Origin: Kluyvera genomosp. 3
GTDB taxonomy: Bacteria; Pseudomonadota; Gammaproteobacteria; Enterobacterales; Enterobacteriaceae
Length of the DNA stretch: 64,000 nucleotides
Direction: 5' to 3'
NCBI GenBank assembly: GCA_002211745.1
Contig: CP022114.1
Coordinates: forward strand, 186,001 to 250,000
The position numbers and the translations under genes are program-made. The notes under the pieces were generated by a model. The model saw only the letters and a program-made list of their open reading frames with translations, was not told the origin of the DNA and searched no databases. Position 1 is the stretch's first letter; every line of letters begins with the position of its first letter. Of the stretch, positions 21,409 through 31,104 are shown piece by piece.

Positions 21409-21869
21409 ATGAACCCGTTTATTGTCGCTGATTCCTTAAAGTGTATTGGCTGCCGGACCTGCGAAGTGGCCTGCGTGGTGGCGCATCAGGAACAGCAGGC
21501 CTGTGCGACCGTTTCGCGTGAGGCCTTTTTTCCTCGTATCCGCGTGGTGAAGGGCGACGCTTTCTCAACGGCGGTGGCGTGTCATCAGTGCGAAGATGCG
21601 CCGTGCGGTAATGTTTGCCCAACGGGAGCGATAACCCGTGAAAAGGATATGATTCGTGTCGATCAGGCGCGCTGTATTGGTTGCAAGAGCTGCATGCTGG
21701 CGTGTCCGTTTGGGGCAATGACCGTGGCCGTCCAGCAGGCACGGCCACAGGCGATGAAGTGCGATTTGTGCCGCCATCGCGAAGCGGGGCCAGCCTGTGT
21801 GGCCGCCTGCCCGACGGGGCGCTGGCCTGTATTGATGTTGGCCAGCTTGCCGCATCAAGATTAATGTAG
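21409..21869 (+). CDS. ysaA: 4Fe-4S ferredoxin-type electron carrier YsaA (frameshifted)
   Basis: HydN-like polyferredoxin, E. coli YsaA relative. Four Cys-rich motifs are visible: CIGCRTCEVAC, CHQCEDAPCGNVCP, CIGCKSCMLACP and CDLCRHREAGPACVAACP, enough for four [4Fe-4S] clusters. One G missing in GGGG at 21816-21819; the repaired end is TGALACIDVGQLAASRLM, stop TAG 21867-21869, 153 residues. Redox partner unknown. Its last nine bases overlap the convergent tpsB gene. Confidence 0.9.
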
Positions 21870-23572
21870 ATTATTGAAGTTCCAACTGAAGGTCAGGCTA
21901 TAGCGCCATTCACGGCTGTTCGTGTCGGTTGGCATATCACCGACCGGGCGCGCTGCCTCGACCGTAACGCTGTAATGCTTGTTGTCGCCAACCATCACCC
22001 CGGTTGCCACCGATGCCAGCCGCTGATGCGGTAACCCCGGCGTGTTGAACCACGTTTGCGCGGTATCGGCCAGCACGTAAGGCTGTACCGTGGCAATCCA
22101 TGTGCTCTCTTTACGCTGGTGCAGATAGCGCAACTCAAGCTGCCCACCATAACCGTAGTCACCGCTGGCTTCGCCATCCTGGTAGCCACGTCCAAAGCGC
22201 TGGGCGCCGAAGCTGACACGCTCTGGCTCGGGCAAATCGTTATCTGACCAATCCCCTTCCAGCGAGGTAGAGAGACGCCAGGTATCCGTGATCATCCACG
22301 CCGCATCAATATTGCTTTTCCACAGGGTAAACGAGAGATCGTTGCCCTGTACCGGCGCGGCGTCGGCCAGCGAAGAGGCGTTAATCCCTGACGCAGCGTC
22401 AGCTTACCGTTAATGCTGGCACGGTCGAAGGCCTGAAAGCCGTTCATTCCGAGTTCGAGGGCAGGGTAGCGGACATGTGATTTTTGCGTCACGCCCAGGA
22501 CTTCCTGCTCATTAACGATGGCGCGAATATGATTGTCGTTACGGCGGTCGGTGTAATCCATCCCGCCGTTGATATTGAACTGCCGCTTACCGGTTAAAAT
22601 CACCGGATAGCTGAACATCGCGCCGCCGTTGTATTGGGTGGTTTTCTGGCGTGAGTCTAAATACCCGCCGGGGAAGTTCAGCAGACGCGAATAGTCGCGC
22701 GGATCCTCGCGATAAAAGCTGCCCTTGAGCTGCATCATCAGCCCTTCATCCGTCAGGAACTGCTGGTAGTTCAACCCGAGGTAAGATTTGCGCGTCGAAT
22801 TATCGAGTGGGATCAATGTGGCGACCCCAAGTTGATCGCCGTAGCTGGTTAAGTTACTAAGTGAACCATTGACGAACGCCATATTCTGGCTGCGACGGGT
22901 GTCAATGGTTGAAGAGATATCCCAGATATGCGGCTGCATACCCACGGCCTGCATCGCGGCGGCGCCGTAGATATTCTGCGGCAGCTGCGCGTTGGCATCA
23001 ACGCGCACGCCCGGCGTGCGTGTCATCAGTTGGGTATAGCGGTCGAAGGTGTTCTGAGTGAGCGGCTTCTCCGCCATGATTTTTGCCGCCAGACGCTTGA
23101 GGCGTTCGGCAATATTGGGGTTGTTACTTTTAATATCGCTGTGCGCGACATAGCCCTCCACCAGAACAATCTTCAGCATACCATCCTGAAAGTTGTTATC
23201 CGGAAGCCAGGCATAAGAGAGTGGATAACCGTCGGCGCGATAGCGCAACGTAATATCATTAACCAGACCAATCAGCGTTTTTAGCGGCACTTGTTTATGC
23301 GCATAGGGAACAAAAGGGCGTAATAACTCTTTTAAGGGATATACAGTTCCACCAATAAATTGAATATGGTCTACTTTAATCAACGTTTCAGGTGTTAGTT
23401 TATTTTTGGGCACGCTTACGCTTAAACTTGGGCCGCCGCCGCAGGGCTTGTGGTGTGTTACTATTTTCTGCTTTGGCTGGGTTATTAGGGTCAATCAATG
23501 CGGGTAATGTGTCTGCTCGGGCAATATTAAGCAGAAAAACCCCGATAGCGCATAAACCAGGGTCGTTTTCAT
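21861..23572 (-). CDS. TpsB-type (ShlB/FhaC/HecB) outer membrane transporter (four frameshifts)
   Basis: Omp85-superfamily pore of a two-partner secretion system. Repaired protein: 571 residues, typical length. Signal peptide residues 1-20 (cleavage after ARA), Pro/Ala-rich linker to about 60, POTRA domains at about 66-140 (VDHIQFIGGTVYP... ILVEGYV region) and 140-205, then a 16-strand barrel. SFGAQRFGRGYQDGEASGDYG carries the conserved RGY-type tip of loop 6; ends WNFNNLH. Losses near 23542, 23445, 23431 and 22387. Start MKTTLVYALSG at 23572 has AAGGAA upstream. The gene upstream encodes a Gly/Ser-rich lipoprotein rather than a TpsA exoprotein. Confidence 0.88.
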
Positions 23573-23624
23573 GGCGCATTCCTTGTGTGTTTTATTGTGC
23601 AAGGATAATTATTGTTATTCTGCT

Positions 23625-23651
23625 GAAAAACGTGCCCCATTGCGGGGCACG
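23625..23651 (-). terminator. Hairpin terminator between lipoprotein gene and tpsB
   Basis: On the minus strand CGTGCCCC-GCAAT-GGGGCACG is followed by TTTTTC, a textbook intrinsic terminator, 24 bp after the lipoprotein stop and about 50 bp before the tpsB start. It would leave the lipoprotein far more abundant than the pore, or act as an attenuator. Confidence 0.78.
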
Positions 23652-23674
23652 GAAGGCATTAATAAATATATAGC

Positions 23675-24850
23675 TTATCTTTGTGTTGTTAACCCGCCGA
23701 GTAGACCGCTTAAACCCCTAAGGCGCCACCGCTGGTTCCTGCGCTGGTTGTTCCTGTACTGCTGGTGCTGGTATTGGTAGTTGTGCTTACGTTCAGGCTT
23801 CCCGTGACGTTAGCCAGCAGGCCGCCGCTGGTTCCGGTAGTGCCGCCGGAAGAGCCTCCGGTACTGGTAGCGGTTGGTTTCACCAGGCCTCCAGCATCAG
23901 TGACGATGTTGCCAACGCTGGAGACGACCTGGCCTACACCGCTCAGTGCCGGAGAGGTGGTGCCAACCTGGCTACCCACACCGCTCACTGTAGTCCCGAC
24001 CTGAGTCAGCAGACCGTTAACCGGGGTGCCTAATCCTGTCGTGGTCCCCACGCCTTGAGTGACGCCCTGTACGCCGGACAGGGTATTATTAACCACGGAA
24101 GTGACGCCGGTTGTTGCCGCCGTTACGCCAGGGCTTTGCAGAGTGCTGGTCAATCCAGTACCTGTCCCGCTGACGATTTGGCCTGTGCTGTTAACGACGC
24201 TTCCGACCACGCCGGTTACCCCGCGACGGGTGTACTGGAAGTGCCGCTCGATAACCCGGTCCCTACGCTCGATACCGTGTTACCCAGCACGGTGACCGTG
24301 TTGGTCGTACCCTGCAAAGTGGTTCCTACGCCGTTAGTGTTTGACGAGTTGCCAATCCCGTTGGTGACGCCGGTCCCGAGTGTATCGACAGCGTTACCCA
24401 CACCGCTTACCGTGGTGGAGATGGTCGAGGTGACTGGGTTGTTGCCAGTGGTGGTGGTTAACTGGCTTCCCAGCCCACCCAGCGTATCACCGACCCCGAA
24501 ACTGCTTTACCGGTTTCGCCGATGATACTGCTCACTGAATTATTGGCCGTTGTTCCAGTGCCGCCGCCAGATCCATTGCCACCGGAACCGCTGCCTCCGG
24601 AACCACTACCGCCAGAGCCGCTGCCACCGGAGCCACTGCCACCGGAGCCACTGCCACCGGAACCACTACCGTCGGAACCACTGCCACCAGAACCACTACC
24701 ATCGCTACCGCCAGAGCCGCTGCCCTGGGTGCTGCCGTTTTTAGCCGTTGAATGAGAGCCCCCGCCGCTACCGCTACAGGCGGAGAGTGAGAATGCAATA
24801 AGAACCGCCATAGCAATAATGCTTAAATGGCTAACGTTTTTAGAGTTCAT
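23675..24850 (-). CDS. Gly/Ser-repeat (collagen-like) lipoprotein, candidate TpsB partner (three frameshifts)
   Basis: No function recognised. Start at 24850 (MNSKNVSHLS) because GGAG lies seven bases upstream; the ATG at 24856 is too close. Signal peptide with lipobox LSAC, lipidated Cys25; +2 is Ser, which favours the outer membrane. Residues about 27-100 are GSGGS/GSDGS repeats. The remainder is a Val/Gly/Thr/Ser-rich repeat region built on units such as VSGVGxxVG and TTxGLGTPV, with almost no charged or aromatic residues. Losses near 24495, 24220 and 23716; repaired end GGLSGLLGGLTTQR, 392 residues. Encoded directly upstream of the TpsB pore on the same strand. Confidence 0.78.
24580..24720. 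repeat. In-gene short tandem repeat encoding GSGGS units
   Basis: Plus-strand text repeats variants of CCACCGGAGCCACTG / CCACTACCGTCGGAA every 12-15 bases for about 140 bp, inside the lipoprotein gene. Near-identical units make it prone to length change by slippage or recombination. Confidence 0.8.
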
Positions 24851-24856
24851 AACCAT

Positions 24857-25169
24857 ACTCCACCAGTTAAAACGCCGAGTGCGTATTAATCAGTGTAAGT
24901 AGAAAATTAAGCCTTGCATGCTGCGTTTTTTTTCATACGAAAGGCTGAATAAATCTGATTTTATTTAAGGATAAACAAAGTCTGCTATGTAAATTAATAT
25001 GCGCATAGGAAACATGCTGTTACTTCATTTTTAACATATTAAGCCGGAATGAATAATGGTTTTAAATGTGTAGCGCTAATGAAATAACGCTATAAATTGG
25101 GAGTAATCCGAGCGGAAAGGTGCGTGAGACTTTTTGGTGTGAGTTTTTAAAATAACAGCGGAGATCACG
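24857..25169. other. AT-rich intergenic region upstream of the lipoprotein gene
   Basis: About 310 bp, markedly AT-rich against its neighbours, with no credible reading frame. It must hold the promoter of the lipoprotein gene (minus strand). I see no clear operator; low GC suggests H-NS binding. Confidence 0.5.
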
Positions 25170-25203
25170 GAAAATATCGGCCTCTGATATTTGAGGCCGA
25201 TAT
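25170..25203 (-). terminator. Terminator of avtA
   Basis: ATATCGGCCTC-TGATATTT-GAGGCCGATAT, a perfect eleven-base-pair stem followed on the minus strand by TTTTCC, nine bases after the avtA stop. Confidence 0.85.
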
Positions 25204-25211
25204 ATTGTATA

Positions 25212-26463
25212 TTATTGATGTTCGCGCCAGGCTAACTCAATTTCTTCCGCAAGAATTTTCACACCGGCTTCAATTTTATCTGGGCCGGCACGTAGTTCAT
25301 TCGCATGCACTGGTGAGTGTGTTCCCAGGGTTTATCCAGACCCGGGAAGAAGAAATCGCCAGGCACCATCAATACGCCGCGTTTTTTCAGACGCTGGTAG
25401 AGTGTCTCGGTGGTAATCGGCAGGTCTTTAAACCATAGCCACAGGAAAATCGCGCCTTCGGGTTTGTGGATTAGGCAACGCTCTTCCGGCAAATAGCGGC
25501 GGATAGTGGCAATAGTTTCCTGCACGCGCTGGTAGTAAAACGGCTTGATGATCGTATCTGACAGACGCAGTAAATCGTGGCGTTTGATCATTTCGCACAT
25601 GATGGCTGGGCCAATCCCGCCGGGGCGAGGCTGATAATGCCGTTCATGTTGCTGATGGCGGTGATAATTTTTTCATCTGCGATGATGATGCCGCAGCGGC
25701 TACCCGGCAGGCCAAGTTTAGACAGGCTCATACACAGCACGATATTTGGGTTCCACAGCGGCGTCGCTTCGCTGAAAATAATGCCCGGGAAAGGTACCCC
25801 GTAAGCATTATCGATAACCAGCGGCACGCCGTGCTGATGTGCGAGCACATCCAGCTGTTTCAGTTCATCATCGGTGATGACGTTACCCGTCGGGTTGGTC
25901 GGGCGTGAAACGCAGATCATCCCGGTATCTTTGCCAATGGGCAGATTTTCGAAATCGACGTGATACTTAAACTGACCTTCTGGCAGCAGCTCAATGTGTG
26001 GGCGAGTCGAGACGAAAAGATCATCTTCTAAACCCGAGTCGGCATAGCCAATATACTCCGGCGTGAGTGGGAACAGGACCTTACGAGTGGTACCGTCGGC
26101 ACGACGACCAGCAAACAGGTTGAACAAGTAGAAAAACGCGCTTTGGCTGCCATTTGTTAGTGCAATATTCTGTGGTCCAATATCCCAACCTAATTCATTA
26201 CGCAGCATATCGGCTAACGCGACCAGCAGTTCATTTTTCCCCTGCGGACCGTCGTAATTGCACAGCGCTTCTGAAACTTTGCCGCTTTCCAGCATCTCCG
26301 CCAGTAGATGATTAAAATAATCATTCATTTCTGGGATCTGGGCCGGGTTACCGCCGCCAAGCATGATGGCGCCAGGGGTGCGTAAACCGTCGTTGAGGTC
26401 TTCCATCAGGCGGGTAATGCCTGAATGACGGGTGAATTTGTCGCCGAAAAGTGAAAATGTCAT
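25212..26463 (-). CDS. avtA: Valine--pyruvate aminotransferase (two frameshifts)
   Basis: PLP enzyme (fold type I) that converts valine + pyruvate to 2-ketoisovalerate + alanine; one of the alanine-forming enzymes. Starts MTFSLFGDKFTRHSGI. PLP-site motifs NPTGNVI, VIDNAYGVPFPG and the Lys in SLSKLGLPGSRCG are present. Breaks near 25620 (LAPGGIGPAIMCEMIK expected) and 25284 (one G or C lost before CAGATAAAATTG). The repaired end is EEIELAWREHQ, total 417 residues, as in E. coli. Confidence 0.94.
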
Positions 26464-26598
26464 AGCCGGATTTCTATTGCTTGTTCTGTGAAGTGGGTAA
26501 CGATAACGCCACTCACGATGTGGTGCAAATGGCGCTAATGCAGGGGCTTTAGTGGATAAAGTGAAAAATGGCGAAATTAGCAGTTGTTTATTCTGCCA

Positions 26599-26623
26599 AG
26601 GCCCGCAATTAAACCGCGGGCCT
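26599..26623 (-). terminator. Hairpin after malS
   Basis: AGGCCCGC-AATTAAACC-GCGGGCCT, perfect eight-base-pair arms, 14 bp after the malS stop. The U-run is poor, so it may act as an mRNA 3' stabiliser as much as a terminator. Confidence 0.6.
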
Positions 26624-26636
26624 GGAGGAGTATAAA

Positions 26637-28671
26637 TTAGTGCTTACCGGCCCAGACCACCATGACTTTGTCCTCGCCGTGTTCCCGTACAAACCCGTAG
26701 CCCTGAGAGAGCGACAGCGTGGCTTGTTTTCCTTCACCAATCGCCGGATGACGTGCGCGGAACTGCCCCAGTTTTTGCCAGTGCGCCAGCGTGGCGGCGG
26801 ATTTTCCGGCGACATCCTGCCAGTTCATTGATGAACGCGTGCCTTGCAGAGGGTCAGAACCCGTTGGGCCAAACGGGCGATTAGACTCGTCGCCGTAAAA
26901 GATTTGCACTGCGCCCGGTGCGAGCAGCAGGAGTTCGGCGGCGTTGTCGCCTTGCTCACGGAACAGTCGCGTATCATGCGATGAAAGGTAGCTCAGGACG
27001 TTAAAGCTTTGCAGCTTATCGGCCATTTGCTGCCAGATCGGGTCGATGTTGGCCAGGCAGTCGCTGGCCTTTGCGGCCTGATCCTGATAATCAAAGTTGA
27101 TCATCGCGTCAAAGCCGTGTCGGTAGTAATCACTTTGCATCACTCCATGGCCCCAGGCTTCACCCGTCATCCAGAATGGCGCATCGTCCATCGCTTTTTG
27201 TGGATTAGCCTTTTTCCAGGCTGCCAGTGCATCAACCGACTGCGATTTGAGCTGCTGCCAGGCCGCCAGCTCAACGTGCTTGGCGGTATCGACGCGGAAG
27301 CCGTCAATGCCGTAGTCGCGTACCCATTGGCTGAGCCAGTGGGTGAGGTAGTCACGCGGTGTAAAACCGTCGACGGCACGGGCGTGGGTATCCGTTTTGT
27401 GTTGATAGAAATTTGGCAGCCCGCTCGGGTCGTCGATTCTGTTTTCAGATCGGGCAGAAACGCCAGCGACATGGTCAAGTCATCGAAACCAGGGTTGTCG
27501 TAGTCGCCAATATCGGTGCGGATCCACGTCTTGCCCACCATTTCTCCCATGCGGCTTTGTCGCTGAAGTTGATGTAGTCGTTAAAGCTGTGCCAGCTTTG
27601 CCCCGCGCCGGGCTTCCAGTCTGTCCAGTGCTGGCCCAGCGTTTTCGTTATCTCATCGCCTTTCAGGTATAGCGCCCCGAACTGATACTCCTGCATATCC
27701 GCCAGCGTGGCATAGCCAGTATGGTTCATGACCACGTCAAAGAGGATACGGATGCCGCGCTGGTGCGCGCCATCCACCAGTGTGCGCAAGTCATCTTCGG
27801 TCCCCATATTGGCGTCGAGCCGTGTCCAGTCCTGAGTGTAGTAGCCGTGGTAGGCGTAGTGCGGGAAATCCCCTTTGGTGCCGCCGCCCACCCAGCCGTG
27901 AATCTGCTCGAGCGGCGAGCTGATCCACAGCGCATTGACGCCCAGCTTTTGCAGATAGTCGAGCTTGCTGGTCAGGCCCTTAAGATCGCCGCCGTGGAAG
28001 GTGCCGATTTCCTGCATACCGTCTTTATGGCGCCCATAGCTGTTGTCATTGCTGGGATCGCCGTTGACAAAGCGGTCGGTAAGCACGAAGTAAACGGTCG
28101 CGTTATGCCAGCTGAACGGTGACGTGGCGATGATGTCGGCGCTTTCCAGCAGCAGCAGGCCATTGCTGTTTTCTGCGGGCTGTAGCGTAATTTTGCCCTG
28201 CGTGACGACGGCGGTCTTCCCGCTATAAAAATCGCGCACCCGGCTGCCCTCAGCAAAGGTCTGACTGACATCCAGCGTCAACGGCTTACCGTCCCAGCGT
28301 GGACATTGGCGAACGTTAACTTGCGCACTGTGGCTTTCGGCCGCGCTTTGCACGGAGATAGTCAGCGTGGGCGTGCCGGAGCGGGTATCAATCTCTAGCG
28401 TATAGCTGCCGTCGCGGAACAGCCGCCACTGTGGCGCATCGCCCTGGCATGGTTCGAGCGACAGCATCTGGTTAAGACGAATGGCGCCAGAGGGCTGCCA
28501 GCACTGTTGCTCAAGATTCACCCTCAGAGGACGGGTACCCTTTGTGAGCGTTTTTTGACTGGTGAACTTCCCCGTCCCATCGGCGGAAAAGACTGGGAAA
28601 TCCTGCGCGGTCCAGCTGGCGGCACTGGCAAAAGCGGGAATCAGTAGCGGTACAAGGGCGGCAAGCTTCAT
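26637..28671 (-). CDS. malS: Periplasmic alpha-amylase MalS (two frameshifts)
   Basis: GH13 amylase that cuts long maltodextrins in the periplasm so they can pass to the maltose transporter. Sec signal peptide MKLAALVPLLIPAFASA. N-terminal beta-rich domain to about residue 185, then GH13 barrel: DVVMNHTG (region I), DGFRVDTAKH (II, nucleophile Asp), EAWGH (III, acid/base Glu) and LSSHDTR (IV). Breaks near 27535 (KWWGKTWIRTDIG expected) and 27428 (STTPSGLPNFY expected). Repaired length 678 residues (E. coli 676). Confidence 0.94.
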
Positions 28672-28731
28672 AGCGTTATCCTGTGCCAGAACGTGTTTTT
28701 CCCAGTGTGCCAGCAGGTGACTCCGCTGTAC

Positions 28732-28751
28732 TCATCCTTCGCGAAGGAGGA
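28732..28751. promoter_or_regulatory. Possible MalT half-boxes upstream of malS
   Basis: TCATCCTTCGCGAAGGAGGA contains GGATGA on the minus strand and GGAGGA on the plus strand. MalT activates malS in E. coli through boxes of the core GGATGA. Position (about 65 bp before malS ATG) fits, but spacing and second-site quality are not convincing. Confidence 0.35.
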
Positions 28752-28979
28752 GAAAAAGGGCTGAGTGATGACGGTCAAAAAATGAGCTAAAATGAGATGT
28801 CCCCGGCATTTTGTCTGCGCAATTTGTCTTATGCTGAATCGCGTCCGTTTGCTCGTTTAGGAATCGGACTATTTCTTAAGCGTGCGTTGACGGGCTATTT
28901 TTGCTATAATTTGAGATTAAGCTCTCAATTTTATGAAATAAGAAGGCGTTGGAATGATTGCATCCGACCAGGAGACCTA

Positions 28980-29795
28980 ATGACATCGACTCCCATTCGA
29001 CGATATGGGGCCGCGATACTAATGTTACTCATCTGCACATTTTCAGGTGGGGTGTTCGCAAAAACACACACGGTAACAAAGCATCAAAAAGCCTCGGTAA
29101 CAAAGACAAGTTTTAATAAGGCCAGCAGTAAACAAGAGTATTCTCGCAATAGTGTAAAGAGTAGTTCACTTCCTGATTTGCGAAAATACCCTTCCGGAAC
29201 CCCAAGGAAAAGAGCGTTTCTCCGGACGGTAATGCCTTATATCACAAGTCAAAATGCTGCCATTACGGCGGATCGTAACTGGTTGGTTTCCAAACAGTAC
29301 GAAGGCCGTTGGTCGCCGTCTGAACGTGCGCGCCTGAAAGATATCGCCGCACGCTACAAAGTCAGCTGGAACGGCAACACCCGTAAGGTGCCGTGGAACA
29401 CGCTGCTTGAGCGCGTCGATATTATTCCGGGTAGCATGGTCGCCACGATGGCCGCCGCCGAAAGCGGTTGGGGTACGTCTAAGCTGGCGCGCAATAACAA
29501 TAATCTGTTCGGCATGAAGTGCGGCAGAAGCTGTGGCTCCGGTTCGATGAACGGCTACACCCGGTTTAGCTCGGTGAAAGAGTCTGTTCAGGCTTACGCC
29601 ACTAACCTGAATACGCATCCGGCCTATGCCTCGTTCCGTAAATCACGCGCCCAGTTGCGTAAAACGGATCAGGAAGTCACCGCTACCGCGATGATTCATA
29701 AGCTGAAAGGTTATTCCACCAAGGGGTCGCGCTACAACGATTACCTGTTCGCGATGTACCAGGATAACCAGCGTCTGATTGCGGCACATATGTAA
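28980..29795 (+). CDS. bax: Bax protein, peptidoglycan glucosaminidase-like (GH73)
   Basis: 271 residues, intact. Signal peptide/anchor MTSTPIRRYGAAILMLLICTFSGGVFA, a basic low-complexity linker (about 28-70) and a FlgJ/LytG-type glucosaminidase domain with AAESGWGTSKLARNNNNLFGMK, whose Glu is the predicted catalytic residue, and TRFSSVKESVQAY. Predicted to cut glycan strands in the cell wall; phenotype in E. coli is unclear. Start at ATG 28980 is preceded by CAGGAGACCTA; a longer in-frame reading from 28797 lacks similarity. Confidence 0.93.
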   Translation: MTSTPIRRYGAAILMLLICTFSGGVFAKTHTVTKHQKASVTKTSFNKASSKQEYSRNSVKSSSLPDLRKYPSGTPRKRAFLRTVMPYITSQNAAITADRNWLVSKQYEGRWSPSERARLKDIAARYKVSWNGNTRKVPWNTLLERVDIIPGSMVATMAAAESGWGTSKLARNNNNLFGMKCGRSCGSGSMNGYTRFSSVKESVQAYATNLNTHPAYASFRKSRAQLRKTDQEVTATAMIHKLKGYSTKGSRYNDYLFAMYQDNQRLIAAHM

Positions 29796-29810
29796 TCGCT
29801 GCTGAATATC

Positions 29811-29840
29811 AAAAAGGCCTTCCATCGGAAGGCCTTTTTT
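29811..29840. terminator. Bidirectional terminator bax / xylR
   Basis: AAAAAGGCCTTCC-ATC-GGAAGGCCTTTTTT between the convergent bax and xylR genes; symmetric A- and T-runs make it work in both directions. Confidence 0.93.
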
Positions 29841-29850
29841 GTGGGCGGGG

Positions 29851-31034
29851 TCAGGCTTGAATCAGCGCCTCGCTGTGCTGCTCGCGATACTCTTTAGGCG
29901 TGGTGTCGTACTCTTTTTTGAACACCGAATAGAAATACTGCAGCGACGGATAGCCGCACATCTGCGAAATTTCATTAATTGACAACGATGTAGAAACCAG
30001 CAGGCTGCGCGCCTTTTCCAGCTTTTCGCTGTGGATCACGGCGTGAATGGTCTCACCGACTTCCTCTTTAAAGCGCTTCTCCAGATTCGATCGCGAGATG
30101 CCGACGGCGTCCAGCACCTGTTCAACTTTAATCCCTTGCAGGCGTTATTACGGATGTAGTGCATGGCCTGAATGACGGCAGGATCGTTCAGGGAACGATA
30201 GTCCGTTGAACGTCGTTCCATCACGCGCATCGGCGGCACCAGCACCCGCTGTAACGGCAAGACTTCATTGTCGAGCAGGCGCTGTATGAGTTTGGCCGCC
30301 TGGTATCCCATCTGCCTTGCCCCTTGGGCGACTGACGAGAGCGCCACGCGGGAGAGATAGCGGGTTAATTCTTCGTTATCAATACCGATGACGCACAGTT
30401 TTTCTGGCACCGGAATATGTAAATGCTCGCAAGCCTGTAGAACATGACGGGCGCGGGCATCGGTAACGGCAATAATGCCGGTTTGCGGCGGCAGGGTTTG
30501 CAGCCAATCGGCCAAACGATTTTGTGCGTGCTGCCAGTTCTCCGGCGCGGTTTCCTGGCCCTGATAGATAACGCCGCGGTATTTTTCTTTGGCGACAATC
30601 TGGCTGAACGCGTATTCGCGCTCCTCGGCCCAGCGCTTGCCGCTGGCGGTGGGCAGGCCGTAGAAAGCGAAACGGTGGACGCCTTTTTCTTTAAGATGCA
30701 AAAAAGCGCTTTCAACCAGCGCGTAGTTGTCGGTCGCGATGTAGTGAACGGGTGGATACTGTTCCTGGCGGTGATAGGAGCCGCCAACGCCAACGATGGG
30801 GACGTCCACATCGGTAAGCAGCGCTTCAATGGTGGGGTCGTCATAGTCGGCGATGACGCCGTCTCCCAGCCACTCTTTGATGTTTTCGATTCGTGCGCGG
30901 AAATCTTCCTCAATGAAGATATCCCACTCGGACTGCGACGCCTGCAAATATTCGCCGACGCCTTCAACCACCTGACGGTCGAAGGCTTTGTTGGCGTTGA
31001 ATAACAGCGTCACGCGGTGACGTTTTCCAAACAT
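29851..31034 (-). CDS. xylR: Xylose operon activator XylR (frameshifted)
   Basis: D-xylose-responsive activator of xylAB and xylFGH. N-terminal LacI-like periplasmic-binding fold (about 1-270, MFGKRHRVTLLFNANKAFDR), then an AraC-type DNA-binding domain with two helix-turn-helix motifs (QVLDAVGISRSNLEKRF and SINEISQMCGYPSLQYFYSV). One G missing in the GGGG run near 30134 hides the join (NNACKGIKVEQVLDAVG expected). Repaired length 394 residues. Transcribed after xylFGH in the same direction. Confidence 0.95.
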
Positions 31035-31062
31035 GGTTCAGGGTTCCTCGCGAATCATGAGA

Positions 31063-31092
31063 GGTGTTGCCGGATACTGATTCGGCAACACC
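31063..31092. repeat. Palindrome between xylH and xylR
   Basis: GGTGTTGCCG-GATACTGATT-CGGCAACACC, ten-base-pair perfect arms. Lies between the xylH stop and xylR start; could stabilise the upstream xylFGH message or reduce readthrough into xylR. Confidence 0.65.
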
Positions 31093-31104
31093 ACGGACAG
31101 GCAA

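Noticed and set aside
24580-24720. CRISPR-like array
   Set aside because: Units are 12-15 bp, contiguous and in frame inside a coding region; no spacers and no cas genes.
24055-24755. Proline-rich plus-strand frames over the lipoprotein gene
   Set aside because: They come from the reverse complement of the Gly/Ser repeats; no ribosome site and no similarity.
28797-28979. N-terminal extension of Bax from 28797
   Set aside because: The 61 extra residues lack similarity; ATG at 28980 has a good ribosome site and begins the signal peptide.
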